Positions 26,101 through 37,652 of a stretch of DNA of 64,000 bases are shown piece after piece (position 1 is the first letter of the stretch; every line of letters starts with the position of its first letter). The position numbers and the translations under genes were made by a program. The notes below the pieces were generated by a model that saw only the letters and a list, made by a program, of their open reading frames with translations, was not told the origin of the DNA and made no database searches. The stretch covers positions 1,138,227 through 1,202,226 of the forward strand of contig JASKMD010000031.1 in NCBI GenBank assembly GCA_030144725.1. Reading direction: 5' to 3'. This stretch comes from Haematococcus lacustris (taxonomy: Eukaryota > Chlorophyta > Chlorophyceae > Chlamydomonadales > Haematococcaceae).

Positions 26101-29100
26101 AGAAAAGCAAGTAGACGCCAGCAGCCTACCCACACTGATGTCAACTCATACTCACCTGGCCAACGGGATTAATGAGGTGTGTGCGCACTTGACTGCAGTT
26201 GCCAGAGCACTAGAATGCAGCACATGCTGATGATCGACAGGAGCAGCACTCACAACATCAACTCCCTCCTTCACGTCCCTAGTACAGTACAGTGTGTCTC
26301 ACTTATGACCCTGCTCTTACCTGCATATACTTGGCGGCGGCTTCACTGGCTTCGATGGAGTACTTCTCCCGCTCCTTCTCCAGCTGGTAAATCAGCTTGC
26401 TCTGCTTCTGCGCCTCCATCTTGTATCCCTGGATCTCCTGCTCCAGGTTGCGCTTGGTGTTGTCGTTGATCTTGATCAGGTCCAGCTGCTTCTGGGTCGC
26501 GTTCTCAGCCTGTGGGGCACGCAGCCATGATGCGGTCAGGGGCAGCGGTGACCAGGCATAGACCAGGTCCAGAGTACTAGTTTGGGGCTAGGCCTCAACG
26601 TGGCATTGGGACAGTCAGGGTACAGGCAGCTGAGCCATACTCACACCAATCTAAGCCAGACTGACACCAAGCTGTTTTGGCCAGACTGTGTGGGCCAGAC
26701 ACCAAGCCCCAACTAGGCGATGGGACAGTCAGGGAACACAGGAACTTGCCCAAACATGGCCACTTCTTTTGCACAGACTGCCAAAGTTGGGTTCTCCCAC
26801 ACCCCACACATGCCCAGCTGAGCCAGACTGACACCAAGCAGGGCACAGCCCACTGCGTAGTGGGTCCACACCGGGACTGGGGCCTTGGCAGTGGCCATTG
26901 CCAGCACACTACATCAGGTTACAGGTACCTGGCTGCGCAGCTTGGTCAGGATGTCTCGCTCGCGTGTCAGCTCCTCCAGCTTCTTCTTCTCAGTGTCCAC
27001 CTCCTTGCCGCGTGTGTCCAACTCTGCCTCCAGCCCACTGATCTGCTGCTTCAGGATGTCACGCTCCTTCTCAAACTGCAGCGGGCAATGGACAGGCAGC
27101 AGCCAGCCAGGCGGTCACAATTGCTTCTCAGCTACAGCATCCAATAGCAGCAACTGCGTAGCCTTGTAAATCCCTACACAGCCCATAGCTGAGCTCAACG
27201 CAACTTCAGCCCTGGGTGCCAGTGTAGCAGCCGCTGTACAACCCTTCAAGGGCCTGGCGTGGCGTCATTTGTCATGTGAAATGCAGCAGCCCTGGGGAAA
27301 CCTGGTGAGATGCTCAGTGTATGAAACATGCCCCATGCCTCAGTGCTAGTAACCCTCAGTAGAGAAGCCTACCCAGCCCCACTTTCTGCACATACCCATG
27401 CCCTGACCTAGCCATAGCCTGGGTCCTGCCCCAACCCCTAGCCCCTTCTTGGCCCCTGTGGTGCCCCTTTGCTGCCCATCCTAGCCTCAGCCTGGCCCCA
27501 GCCCCACCTCAGTGCGCCCATCCTCCAGCTGCTTGATCTTCTTGGCAGTCTGCTCGCGCAGCCGGTTCACCCGCATGGCCTCCGCCTTGATCTGGCTGAT
27601 CTCGTCTTCCTTCACCCTCAGCTCCACCTGTGCCAGCCAAGAAATCCAGCACAAAGAATGCAGACACATTAGGACAGCTGCAGCTGGGCAGTCAGGGGCA
27701 CGGATGCTGCAGGGTTGCAATGGCTGCTGCAGTGCCTAGGATGGTGAAGCAAGTGCCCTACTGACCTGGCATGCTAGCCAGGCATAGTGGCCGGCGAGCA
27801 GAGGGCATACATAAGCTAGTGGAGGGTGGTGCTGGAGCATGCAGCTATGGGGCACCAAGGATATTAGTTGGATGGGCATGCAGGTGACAAACCTAGGTAC
27901 AGTTTTGTAGACAGGGAGACCTCAGCACTTCAGGAATCATAGGTGTTATAAGTGGAGTTATAAGTTTGCAAGAACGCCAGCTAGTCCACTAGGTACAGAG
28001 CCAAACTGCTGGCAACTGTGCAAGTGCACACTGACCACGCCTGCGCACCTGCTTCTGGGAGTTGTCGGCAAGCAGCTGTGTGTTTGTGTGGATCTGCTCC
28101 TCCAAGTCGTGGTGCAGCTTCTGCACCTTCTCGTTCAGCTGATTGTACTCCTTCTGGATCTTCTCTGTGTTGTACTTGGCATCACGCATCATGCCTTCCA
28201 GCCGCTGCAACCAAACACGAGGCAGGGAGTGGTGGAAGGTTAGGCAGACGGCTAGGAGGGCTGTCAGTACCACAGAGGTAGACTGAGGGGCTACAATGGC
28301 AGGGGAGGTGCTGTTGCTAGGAAGCCCCAGGACGAGTGCCTGGCATGGAGGGGTCTGCGCGTAGTTGCCTGCCTGTTCCATCCAGTGTGTTGCGCACACA
28401 GCTGCTGCTTTGCTACACTGTGGGAGCAGAGCTGAGAGAGGCCGCCAGCACTGTAGCCAGGGGTGCACTCAGCAGGCCTGCACTCAGCACCTGGGTGCCC
28501 CTGCTGCGCTGCCCGCTGCGGTGCCCACTGCGCTGCTGCTCTGTCATGAGTCGGTGAATACATGATAGTACCGGGCTCACAGCCTGCCTGTCTGCTGCAC
28601 CAGACCAGCACCACGTGTTGAAGCATATGGTGTATGATGTCAAGACCGTGCGCCAGCTGGGCCAGGCTGCCAGTCACTGCAGCCTGGGCCCCAGAGCAGA
28701 CTCGGTGACCTGCACTGCAGCTGAGCTGGGCTGCCCTACCGCACCCCAGGCCTACACAGCCGTCGCTGGACCTGTGACCGTTTCCAGAATTGCTAAGTCC
28801 TGCTCTGCCCCCTCAGAGATCTCACCTGGACAGATTCCTCTGTCACCGCCACCTGCTGCTGCTTGGCTTTGATCTCGCTCTGCCTAGCCTCCAGGCTGAC
28901 GCGCAGCTCCTTCATCTCCTTCTCCATGCGCTCCTTCTTGCGCGCCTCCCGCTCGGCCTCCATCTTCTTTTCGGCCACCAGCTCACGCAAGGCGCTGATG
29001 TCCGACTCCAATGACAGCTTGCCATTCTCAGCAGTCCGCAGCTTCTCCTGTGAACGGAAATTTTGAGACGGCAACAGGAAGGGGCAGGTCAGCACCGGCT

Positions 29101-30873
29101 GCTGTAACCCTGCGATGCCTGGGTGCAGCAAGCAGCCAGTGCGGGGCATGATGTGGTGCCCACTAGTGGCCCCACGCAAGCCACCACAGGCCCCATGCAG
29201 CCAGGCAGCCACACAGCCAGCAGCCTTGGAGCCCGGGCCCAGCACTACCCTGCCAGCCAAGCCCATCAAGGGCAAAGTCAAGGCCAAGGGAAAGGCTGCT
29301 AAAGCCAAGACAGCACCACAGCCAGGCAGGTGGCTGGACAGGGACTGCAATGCTGCTCTGAACATGCAGCGCATTGGGGAGAGCAGGTGGCGCCCACTGG
29401 TGTCGTGCTACTGGCCACAGCAGGGAAAGCTGCCAGCCAGGGGCAAGGAGTACCCTGAGCTGGGCTGCGAGACAAGCCACCCAAGACCCAGCAGTAGCAG
29501 CAGCCTGCTGGTGCACAGAAATGTGAGCCCCCTATCTTGAGCTGACACCAGCTTACAATTGGTGCATGTTTGTCATGCCAACTCTACAACAAAGCCCTCA
29601 CGGGTCAGGCAATAACGTAGGTGGTAGGCGGCCATGCCAATGCCAATGTGCATGCCATGTGCATGGGAACTCCACACAGACAACACCGTTTTGTAGCGGA
29701 CCACGCCTAGTGGTGTAAGTCAAGGTGAGCCTTAGGGAGGGTCAAGGTGCTGTAACCCTGCTGCTGTGACCCTGCAGCCTGGCCACTGTGACTCATTCCA
29801 CTTGGTTTGGACAAGCATGGCTGAAGGTGACGCAGGGAGGGTGCAGATGCAGTTCCATTGCTAGCAGCGGGGGCAGGTAGTCAAGGCTGCGGAGCTCACG
29901 CATGAGCCCAGGTGCTGCCAAGGCTTCGCTTCATCACTTGCCGCTGGCTATTCGCCGCTATTGGCTGTTAGCTGCTAGCTCTGCTGTATACATCGCTCGA
30001 GTTGCAGAACCTGGTAGAGTAGATGATGGGCTGCTGGTCAACTGGCGAGCATACCAGCGAATGCTTGCTCAATGCTGGCCGCTGGTGCCCATGTGTCTTG
30101 TAAGCAGCTAAGGTCAGTGTGGCAATGGAGCCACCAGGCTGGGCGGCAGGTGCATACCTGTGTCTCCATCATCTCGACCCGCAGCGCCATGATCTGGTCC
30201 ACCTGCTGGTCACGCTCCCTGACCAGCTCCTCCTTCTGCTTCAGCAGGTCATTCAGTGTAGACTCCTCTCCCAAAGCTAGGCCTGACCCCTGCTCCACCA
30301 GGCGGGTCAGGTTGGCAATTTCCATCTTCAGCTGTTGAATGGTCTCCTTAGCTTTGGCCTCCTTTTCGTGGCTGGCATCCACCATCTTCCAAGCCTTTTC
30401 AATCTCCTTTTTCAATGCTGAAATGGTGCCCTGGTCCTCTTCATTCAGCTTCAAGGCGGTCTGGACTTTGGCTGCATTGGCTACAATCTCAGCATTTAGC
30501 TCTCGGCAGCGCTTGATAAGCCGGATCTCGCTCTCTGCACATGGGGGGTGCAGTCAGTGAGGGGACCTAGGTGTGGGTGCAGGCCCTGTCACTGTGGACA
30601 TGTACCTGGCTAAGGGGATCCTTTACACCCCTACCATGAGACTTTTTCAACGCCCTGTGTAGCTTCTCATACTCCACGCGAAACCGCTCCAAGCTTTTGT
30701 CCCCGACCAGCTCTTGCAGTACCTACGTTAAATGACAAGACGGTTATCTAAGTCCTGCGTGTCGCAGACGCGGCGCACAAACATGCACTCGCCTCCTGGA
30801 ACTCCTTTTCTAAGGTCTCGTATGCCCTGTTGTTGAACCCATCGTCCTTAACAGGCCCATCCACGTCAGTCAT
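23196..30873 (-). CDS. CFAP58: Cilia- and flagella-associated protein 58 (14 exons, 869 aa)
   Basis: Coiled-coil axonemal protein, homologue of animal CFAP58 and Chlamydomonas FAP58/FAP189, needed in those systems for normal flagellar structure and motility. Exons: 30873-30793, 30722-30635, 30534-30158, 29047-28826, 28204-28049, 27627-27508, 27075-26929, 26509-26321, 26064-25792, 25412-25212, 24815-24588, 24273-24121, 23794-23612, 23387-23196; all phases agree. The length is close to that of human CFAP58 (872). Diagnostic stretches are GDKSLERFRVEYEKLH (exon 2), ALKKEIEKAWKMVDASHEKE (3), KLKQQQNLYEAVRADRNLYS (9), RRNDELALLYEKIKIQQS (11), ENPLNVHRWRKLEGSDPS (12), ARQPGPEVAEQL (13) and the C-terminal PRFTGGGF (14). 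Heptad-rich Glu/Lys/Leu sequence runs through nearly the whole protein. Intron 1 appears to use a GC donor (GAG|GCGAGT). Intron 3 (1.1 kb) carries a TnpB/Fanzor-like fragment on the opposite strand. Confidence 0.96.
29115..29700 (+). mobile_element. TnpB/Fanzor-like element, 3' remnant in CFAP58 intron 3
   Basis: A plus-strand frame (29115-29540) ends in a segment with RWLDRDCNAALNMQRIGESR. The DRDxNAAxN core is the RuvC-III signature of TnpB and its eukaryotic Fanzor relatives, where the Asp is catalytic. Upstream of it is a Lys/Ala-rich linker (about 29250-29320); the rest of the nuclease domain is missing, so this is a truncated, inactive remnant. The same segment and about 190 bp of 3' noncoding sequence recur, inverted, at the right edge of the window (63430-63988). 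It lies antisense to CFAP58 and inside an intron, so the host gene should be little affected. Confidence 0.65.
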
Positions 30874-31388
30874 GGCAGCGCGTGCTGCCGCCTGGCTCGC
30901 TGCACTCTTCGGGATTAAAACGACAGGTTGGTTCGGATGGTGCTTTACGTGGGGACTAGTGCAGCTATAGACAGGTATATCTTGTTGCTAATTAAACACT
31001 AGCACTGGACTGTGCTTGACGATATTTCGCCGAATGTCACACGCGCGGCCTCTGGCATGCATCAAGTGCAACCGCGTGCAGCTTTGTGCAGCAAATACAT
31101 ACAGCTACTGCTATGGCGCTGTCTTCAAGGTAAGCCGGGTTTCCTTGCCACGCTGCGGCCTCAAGTGACAGACTCAATCCATCAGCCGCCCTGCTCATCC
31201 AGACATACGTGTGTCGGTCGAGTGAGACCCAGCCAGCCACCCGACAGCTCCTCGTTTCCCTCCTGCTCCTATCCCCCGGCTCCCACAACTCGTACAATGC
31301 ACTTCAGGTGTGCACAGCATGTGCCAGTGGTATGTCTAACCTTGGCTGGTAATAACTAAGGATACAAATCATTGCTGCAGAGCCCGGC
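30874..31388. promoter_or_regulatory. Divergent promoter region, CFAP58 / membrane protein
   Basis: CFAP58 starts at 30873 on the minus strand and the membrane-protein gene starts at 31389 (or at an earlier ATG, 31034) on the plus strand, so both are driven from this interval. With the earlier ATG the shared region is only 160 bp. The frame from 31034 to 31129 ends in a good donor (AAG|GTAAGC) but I could not place an exon joining it in phase to 31389. No clear TATA box was found. Confidence 0.5.
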
Positions 31389-32804
31389 ATGTTTGCTCCA
31401 GCCTTGCCAACTTGGATGAAAGGAGCAAAGAGAGCAGTACACGAGTGGCAGATGAAACATACATGCAGGTGAGGTGAGCAGGGCGCCACGGCACAGTCTA
31501 CCTCAGGTTGTTGGCTGTGGGCGCTGGCTCAATAGCCACTGCGTGCGCGCAGGAGTATGCAGCCATGAAGAGCGAGATGCTCAGTGTGTCTCAAAACGCA
31601 GGGGGCATCATTGCCACATACCTGTTGGTCACAGTGGATGGCGTTGCTGCCCTATGCGCCCTGGCTGGGTCCGCTTGTGGCAACCTTTACCTCCGTTTGT
31701 TATGCGCTGACGTGGACAGCTATGTGCCAAGCAGCAAGATCGCAATGGACGAGGCTTACAAGGTGGTTACCAAGTCCATGCAGTGCCAACACTGCCTGCA
31801 GCATTGTAGGTAACACCAGTGCTGTGACAACAATGCAATATGCCTTACGCTAGCAGTTTTCAGCCGACACGATGGCTACACCATATGCGAAGGGTGGCAA
31901 AGCAGCCTGCCCATGTCCATGCGCCCCTGTGCAGATTGAAGACCCCTTGACTCGCAGCATTGCCAAGGTCTTTGCGGGCTACTCCCATGGCCTGAACCGC
32001 CGCCTGCTGGTGCCCATTGGCCTAGCAGTGGGCGTCGCCGTCTTCAACAAATTGACAGACCAGTCCCTGGACCTGCTGCACCAGGGCTGCGTGCTACTGG
32101 GCTTCTTGGCATACAAGGCCCCCCTGTTCTTAAGGGTTGTAAAGGACAACTCCCCAAAGGTAAGAAGGGCATATCGCAGCCCAGCAGCGGCTGCAAAATG
32201 TGCAGCCAGGGCTTGGCCATCGCAGTGAATTAGCAGCTGTCATTGATAGCTACACTTGTACGCTGCATACATAGGAAGGGACACTGTAAGGTTGTGGCTG
32301 GAAGTCACAGTGGCCTGCTGCTGTGAATCTGCAGAGCTACCAGCAGGAGCAGATGAACCGACCAATCATTGAAAAGTGAGTCACACTTGCCATTGCAGCC
32401 TGGTGCCCATGTGAGCATGTCCACAGGTCAGGCAATGGCTGGGCTGCCGGACAGGAGGACTCAGCTGTTACCGTGCTGATACAGATAGCCGCATTGGTGT
32501 CATTGCACCATTACATTGCATGACGGTGAACTGCTGCAGGTTTGATGATGAGCTGGATCAGTTTGGGCGGCCTAAGAAGAGCCTGTACAAGATGCCTACT
32601 GAGGCCTTGCCTGACAATGTGGATACCAGCCAGCTCTCCAATCTGGACTTGGAAAACATCACCAGCTTTGAGGATGCAATAAAGGTTCTGAAAGATGCAA
32701 GCAAGGCCGGAACCAATGCCGGTGGCAGCAGCAGTTGGCAAGATGAGGAAAAGAGTGGGAGTGGCAGCAGTGAAGGCGGCATTCAGAGGCGTGTGCCCCG
32801 ATGA
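31389..32804 (+). CDS. Predicted multi-pass membrane protein, unknown function (about 288 aa)
   Basis: Model of five exons in consistent phase: 31389-31468, 31507-31762, 31935-32159, 32335-32375, 32540-32804. The protein starts MFAPALPTWMKGAKRAVHEW. It has hydrophobic segments at about residues 60-92 (GGIIATYLLVTVDGVAALCA), 135-153 (RLLVPIGLAVGVAVF) and 159-180 (LLHQGCVLLGFLAYKAPLFL), then a soluble, acidic tail with RFDDELDQFGRPKK-like sequence (KFDDELDQFGRPKKSLYK) and a Ser/Gly-rich end. Exon 2 is ended at AAG|GTGGTT because that keeps the frame into exon 3; the alternative read-through gives a stop after 31811. I do not recognise the family. The basic N-terminus might be organelle-targeting, but this is not established. 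An extra 5' exon at 31034-31129 is possible. The gene is divergent from CFAP58. Confidence 0.65.
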
Positions 32805-33459
32805 AATTGCTCGATGTGCACCAATGCATGCTGGTAGCTAGCTTAGCAAGCCTAGCTAGCTGCCTCATATATAGTGTGTGTGGCAGCATGTGGTAAGGAG
32901 CAGGATGGACATGCAACAGCTGTACATGCCATAACGACATGATGTGCGGAAAGAGCAGGATCAAGCTGGGCATATTTATATGATTGTATGGCAGCAATGC
33001 GACTGTCATGTGCACATCAAACACTGGCATCACTAGTACCAGTTGAGGCCGTGCCTCAGTTCACCTCAAGGATACACATGCGTGGTGCTGCTGTTGCTCT
33101 TCCCATGCCTTCGTCACAACATCATGACCCCTTCCATTCTGCTCGTCACACACCAACATGAGGTTTACATTGCTGACTTGGGCAAGCAGATGTCCAAACT
33201 GCTGGCACTGGGACGAGGTGGGTCATCAAGCTGCTTTGATCACTGGCATGCTCATCCCAGGCAAACAAAACTTGTCCAACATGGAACAACATGTTTGACT
33301 GTGGTAATCTGTTTGACTGTGGTAATCCAAACAAGTTGAAGCAACCTCGGTCGCACCCTTGATGACTACAAACCCCATATTGATGGCCCGACCACTGGTC
33401 ACCTCACCAAAACTAACAGCTTGACGCCAAAAAGGCTACCTGCTCGTTGCACAAGCAAA
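32805..33459. other. Intergenic region between convergent gene ends
   Basis: Holds the 3' ends of the plus-strand membrane-protein gene and the minus-strand AP2-like gene. No RNA gene, repeat or further exon is recognised; the short open frames have no protein-like conservation that I can see. Confidence 0.5.
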
Positions 33460-36229
33460 CTAGTGAACTAGCAATCCAGCCCTGGAGTTCGCCGTGGCTC
33501 TAGGGCTGGGGTTGTGGGCGCTATGAAGCTCCACTAGGGCCGCAAGGTTGGTCTCAGGCACCACTGCTGTGGGACCTTTCCCTGCTGCAGAAGCCTCGTG
33601 TGTTGCTGCCTCCCTTGCTGCTGCCTCTTCCCCCGATGTATTGCCTTCCCCTGCAGCGGCAGCCTCTAGTGCTGCGGCCTCCTTTGCAGCTGCGACCTGT
33701 GCCTGCTCCTGTGCAATCTGACGTTCACGAGCAGCCAGGCCACGGTTGATATACAACCTCACGCGGTCATTCAGTGTGGTAGGCTTTGAAGGGTCATCTG
33801 CATACTCCTGAGCCCTACAGCAGCAGCAGCGGCAGCAGCAGCGGAAGGGCTGTTAAGAAGGGCTGCCGTGCTTCCCATCTCTGTGCTAGTAGAGTTCCAA
33901 TGGTGTGGCCTCACAGTATGACCTTGTGTGCGAGGACCTGTCTGTTCTTTCAACAGATCATTCAGTGTCAGAACAGGCAGACATTAATTCTCATCATACG
34001 CAACCGTCTTGCAACAGTCGTGCACTACAGACATGCAATACAGGAGACCTGAGTCCCTGTGCGGAACATCACTCATTAGCCGCGGATGGTCACACGACTG
34101 TAACCTCGACTCGTACCTCAAGTAACTGTCTCCGGCGAGCTTCCAGCCCTCCGGGTTGTCTGGGAAGCGTCCAAGATACACCGTCTGCTTGACTTTGACC
34201 CCAGCGATGATCAGCTGAGCGATGACGAAGCCCTTGACGCGAGACCTGCGGTACACGCCCTTTGGTAGGTCCCTCGCCAGTGTATGCCTGCAGTGCTTCA
34301 GGGAAGCGATCCTAGCCGGCACTTCCAGTGCCGGTGTGCGATGCAGCAGCGTGTCAATCCGACATGTCACTTTCGGGTCCAAGCCGGCGCATTGGGACTG
34401 ATCCTCGGCGTACGCGCGGTACCTGTACAGCAGGACCGGTGGCTGGTTGTTGTGTGTGCCCTTGTGGGGTGCAGGCTGGCGGGGTGCGATCGTGTCTTGG
34501 TCCTACCACACCTTTGATGATTCTCCATTGCTTCCTGTATGCCCTCTGGGGTGGCTGGGTGGACGCGCAGGCACACCTGGGCGGCAGCACACACATCACA
34601 CACCACTGCCATCTCCATAGCATGGCACACGCAATTCACCATCACCCATTTGCTGCTCAGCATCACTACCTTCTCCATAGCTTGGCACTTGCTGCTGAAG
34701 GCACGATAAGCAATCACTACATCAGCCGTAACACGCAAAGTCGAAACTCCAACCAGCCTGTACACTTTCCTCCCAGTCCATAATGTCAGTTGCCCTGATC
34801 CTGGTTGTCTCCCTGTTTCTGGTTCTGATGGCCTTCCTGGTTCTGATTCTGATTGTCTCCCTGAACCTGATTTTGATTGCGTCTCTGTGCACTAGTCACT
34901 GCGTACCCTCCCTGGATGTACACCCCACCCCAAGGCACTTCCAATGTACCACAGCACCCCACTGAGTCCAATGTGCCCTGGCCATGGTTCATGGCTGCCC
35001 ATGGTTGCCCATGGTTTATGGTTAGTTTCCAGCCAGGTGAGCCGGCAGGCAGGCACCCACAATTGTTCGCTTCCCAGTGCCTGCTTTGCCAGGTGGCACG
35101 ACCAGGTGGCTGATGACACCCTGCTTATGTTTCTGCCAGTGGACCCCAATGGGCAGGTGGGTTCGAGTACTGAGCGGATTACGCCCTGTGACCAGACAAG
35201 CAGGCAGGTAGAGTGGCAGACAGGCAGGCTGGCAGGGGGTGGCTGCGGCGCATGCAGGGTGTGCATCACTGTGTACGCCACAGGGCTGTGCATGGCAGCG
35301 CAGGCGCACCACGCTGGGCATTCACAATGGTGTGAAGCAAACATTAGCACGACAGGCAAAGTGCTCAGGCAAAGTGCTCAGCAGGCAAAGGGCTATTCTC
35401 ATACAGCAGGCCCCAAGCCCCTACTGTGGGCGGCTACCAAGCATTGAACCCTATGCTGGTGCGCTCAGCCCTCCCCCGCCCTTGCTGCTGTGCAGTGATG
35501 GAGTTAAGGTGCAGCAGGGCTAGGCGTGTGGTGGCCAGGCTAGGAGTCAGGCTGAGGCTGGCGCTGTGAAGGGGCAGAGCAGGTGCCGGGTGAGAGGACC
35601 CGGTGCCACTCACTCATGCTGTAGGCCTCTGGGTCATACACTAGTGGTCTGCCCAGCTTTGCATTGATCCGGTTCATGACGCGGGGATCCAGGCCTTGGC
35701 AGGCGGCTGGGTCAGAAGCGTAAGCCAGGTATCTGCAGGCAGAGGAGTGGAGGGCGGGCAGGGTAGCCTCACCCCCAGCCCCAACGCTGCCGAGCTCAGC
35801 AATTCCGAGGAACAGGTGTGAACAAGGGGCTGGCTGCTGTCCCTCAGCTTTGGCTGTGATGCTCAGCCGTTGGGTATGGGATGTTGGGCTGGTAAGCCCC
35901 TGTGGGGCTGGCAAGCCCCTGTGGGGCTGGCAAGCCCCTGTGGGGCTGGCAAGCCCCTGTGGGGCTGGCAAGCCCCTGTGGGGCTGGCCAATGCTTAGGT
36001 AAGATGGGCAGGGCTGGCAGGGTTGTGCACAGCAGGAGTTGGCTGCCAGGAATGTGCAGGCCTACCTGACTTGCAGGTCCTGGGCGTCCTTGAAGCCCTC
36101 TGGGGTGTTGGGCAGGTTGCTGTACAGGTGGATGTTGTGGCCCCCCACCCATATGCTGACTGAGATGCACTTGCCAGACTTGGCACGCAATGTGCGGAAG
36201 GGGAGGTTGTCCTGCAGCCACAGATGACA

Positions 36230-36261
<32 letters not shown>

Positions 36262-37228
36262 CAGTGGCAGTGGCAGCGGCAGTGGTAGTGGTAGTGGTGG
36301 CAGGGTGGTGTGGACACACGCCGAGCCAGGTCAGGTCGGCACATGGCATGTGACTCACGCCATAACATAATGCAAGCATACACAAAAGTCGTCATGCAAG
36401 CAGCCTTATACCCCGCCCTTCTTAAGGAGTGTTGTTGCTGTCCCTGCACCACTGCAGCTATGAGGGAAACCTTCCAGCTGAGCCATGGCTGAGGCCACAG
36501 CTTGTCACGCGATAGGATGCACATCTTCTTGACATCACAGTGCACAGCTCGCTCAGTCACACTGGTGGCTGTGACAAGCTTACCCCCTCCCTCATTGTCG
36601 CTGCTGTCCTTGCTCATGCTTCATTCACTGCATTTGAGCTGCCACCCTTCCCAAGAAATGCCCTCCTTATACTCTTTCACCCTCCCTCAACACCTCCCTT
36701 CCTGCCTGCGCACCTGCCCACCCAGCCTCTGGCCTACCCTGCTTGCCTGCCTTTGTACCTCCTGGCTCCTATAGCCCCTACACTCATACTCCCAGTTCCC
36801 TTAACATCTACGTGCCCTGACAGCACCCTCTACCCCATCCTGCCAGCCGGCCCCTGCCCACCCCAATGCTGAGGCCCCCACCTTCTTCTTCCTGCCTGCA
36901 AGGGAGGGGTGGCGGCCATTAGCTGACGCTGCAACAGCCTCCTCAAAGGTCACCAGCCCTGCCGCCCGACCTTTCCTGCCTTTTTGTTTGGGAGGCCCTT
37001 GCTCCCCAGCTGCTGCTGCCTTCCCCCTTTCTGCTGCTGGACCTGGAGGGGCGGCAGCTGCAGGCTGTGGAGCGACGCCCGCAGGGTTGGGTGCAGCCGC
37101 GGTGGAGTTTGCGGCGCTTTGCATGGCGGCGGCCAGCAGGGCTTGCAGGCGACGGCTGCGGGCCAGGGCGGCAGCCCCACCACCCGGCCCTACCTTGCTG
37201 CTGATGCTACTGCTGCTGTCACTGGCCG

Positions 37229-37259
<31 letters not shown>

Positions 37260-37652
37260 AGTCCCAGTAGGCTGTTGTGGTGACGTCTGGTCAGATGCTG
37301 CAGTGCCAGTGCTGGGCCTGCTAGCGGGTTGAAGTGGTGTGCTGCTGCTGACGTTCAAGCCATGTATGGTGTGACTGGTACTGGGGCTAGCGCCATTGCC
37401 ATTGAGGCCAGAGGGGGAGGTGGCTGCTTTTTGTTTGGCAGTGGGATTGCGGCCCTTGCGGCTGCCCTGCTTGTGCGTTGAAGATGCACCAAGCTCAGTG
37501 TTGGGTGTGTCTGTTGCGTCTATGCCGACGTGGCCAAGAGGGGCTACCAAGTCATGCTGTACATGGTTTTCAAGCCCACGGCTGCTGTCAGCTATGGAGC
37601 ATTGCTGGATCAGAGGGGTTGCTACTGCTCTGGTGCACAAACTGCATGGCAA
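33460..37652 (-). CDS. Putative protein with repeated degenerate AP2/ERF-like modules
   Basis: Exon 1 (37652-36882, 257 codons) is Ser/Ala/Pro-rich with basic patches (KQKGRKGRAAG, AGRKKK) and a short poly-Ser. It splices to 36211-36066 (GKCISVSIWVGGHNIHLYSN then LPNTPEGFKDAQ), then 35732 to about 35614 (YLAYASDP..GLDPRVMNRIN). After a less certain exon ending at 34512 (HPATPEGIQEAMENHQ) come 34422-34117 (YAEDQ..GLDPKVTCRID, then GVYRRS, VYLGRFPDNPEGWKLAGDSY) and 33814-33460 (YADDP..LNDRVRLYIN, then a Glu/Ala-rich tail). The unit 'GV..R, a beta-like stretch, YLGxFPxxPEGxxxA' recalls the AP2 fold (GVR.., WLGTF.., AA.AYD), followed each time by 'YA.DP...L..RV...I'. AP2 membership is inference. 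Start and the exon between 35614 and 34512 are uncertain. If AP2-like, it would be a nuclear DNA-binding protein. Confidence 0.5.
35886..35992. repeat. 18-bp palindromic minisatellite, about 5-6 units
   Basis: Tandem units of GGGCTGGCAAGCCCCTGT. Each unit contains the inverted repeat GGGGCT..AGCCCC, so each can fold into a small hairpin. It lies in the intron between exons 2 and 3 of the AP2-like gene. Confidence 0.85.
36229..36263. repeat. (GAT)n microsatellite
   Basis: About eleven GAT units followed by a GGCAGTGGTA-type stretch, in intron 1 of the AP2-like gene. Confidence 0.8.

Noticed and set aside
35886..35992. CRISPR array
   Set aside because: The 18-bp units are contiguous with no spacers, and the context is a eukaryotic intron.
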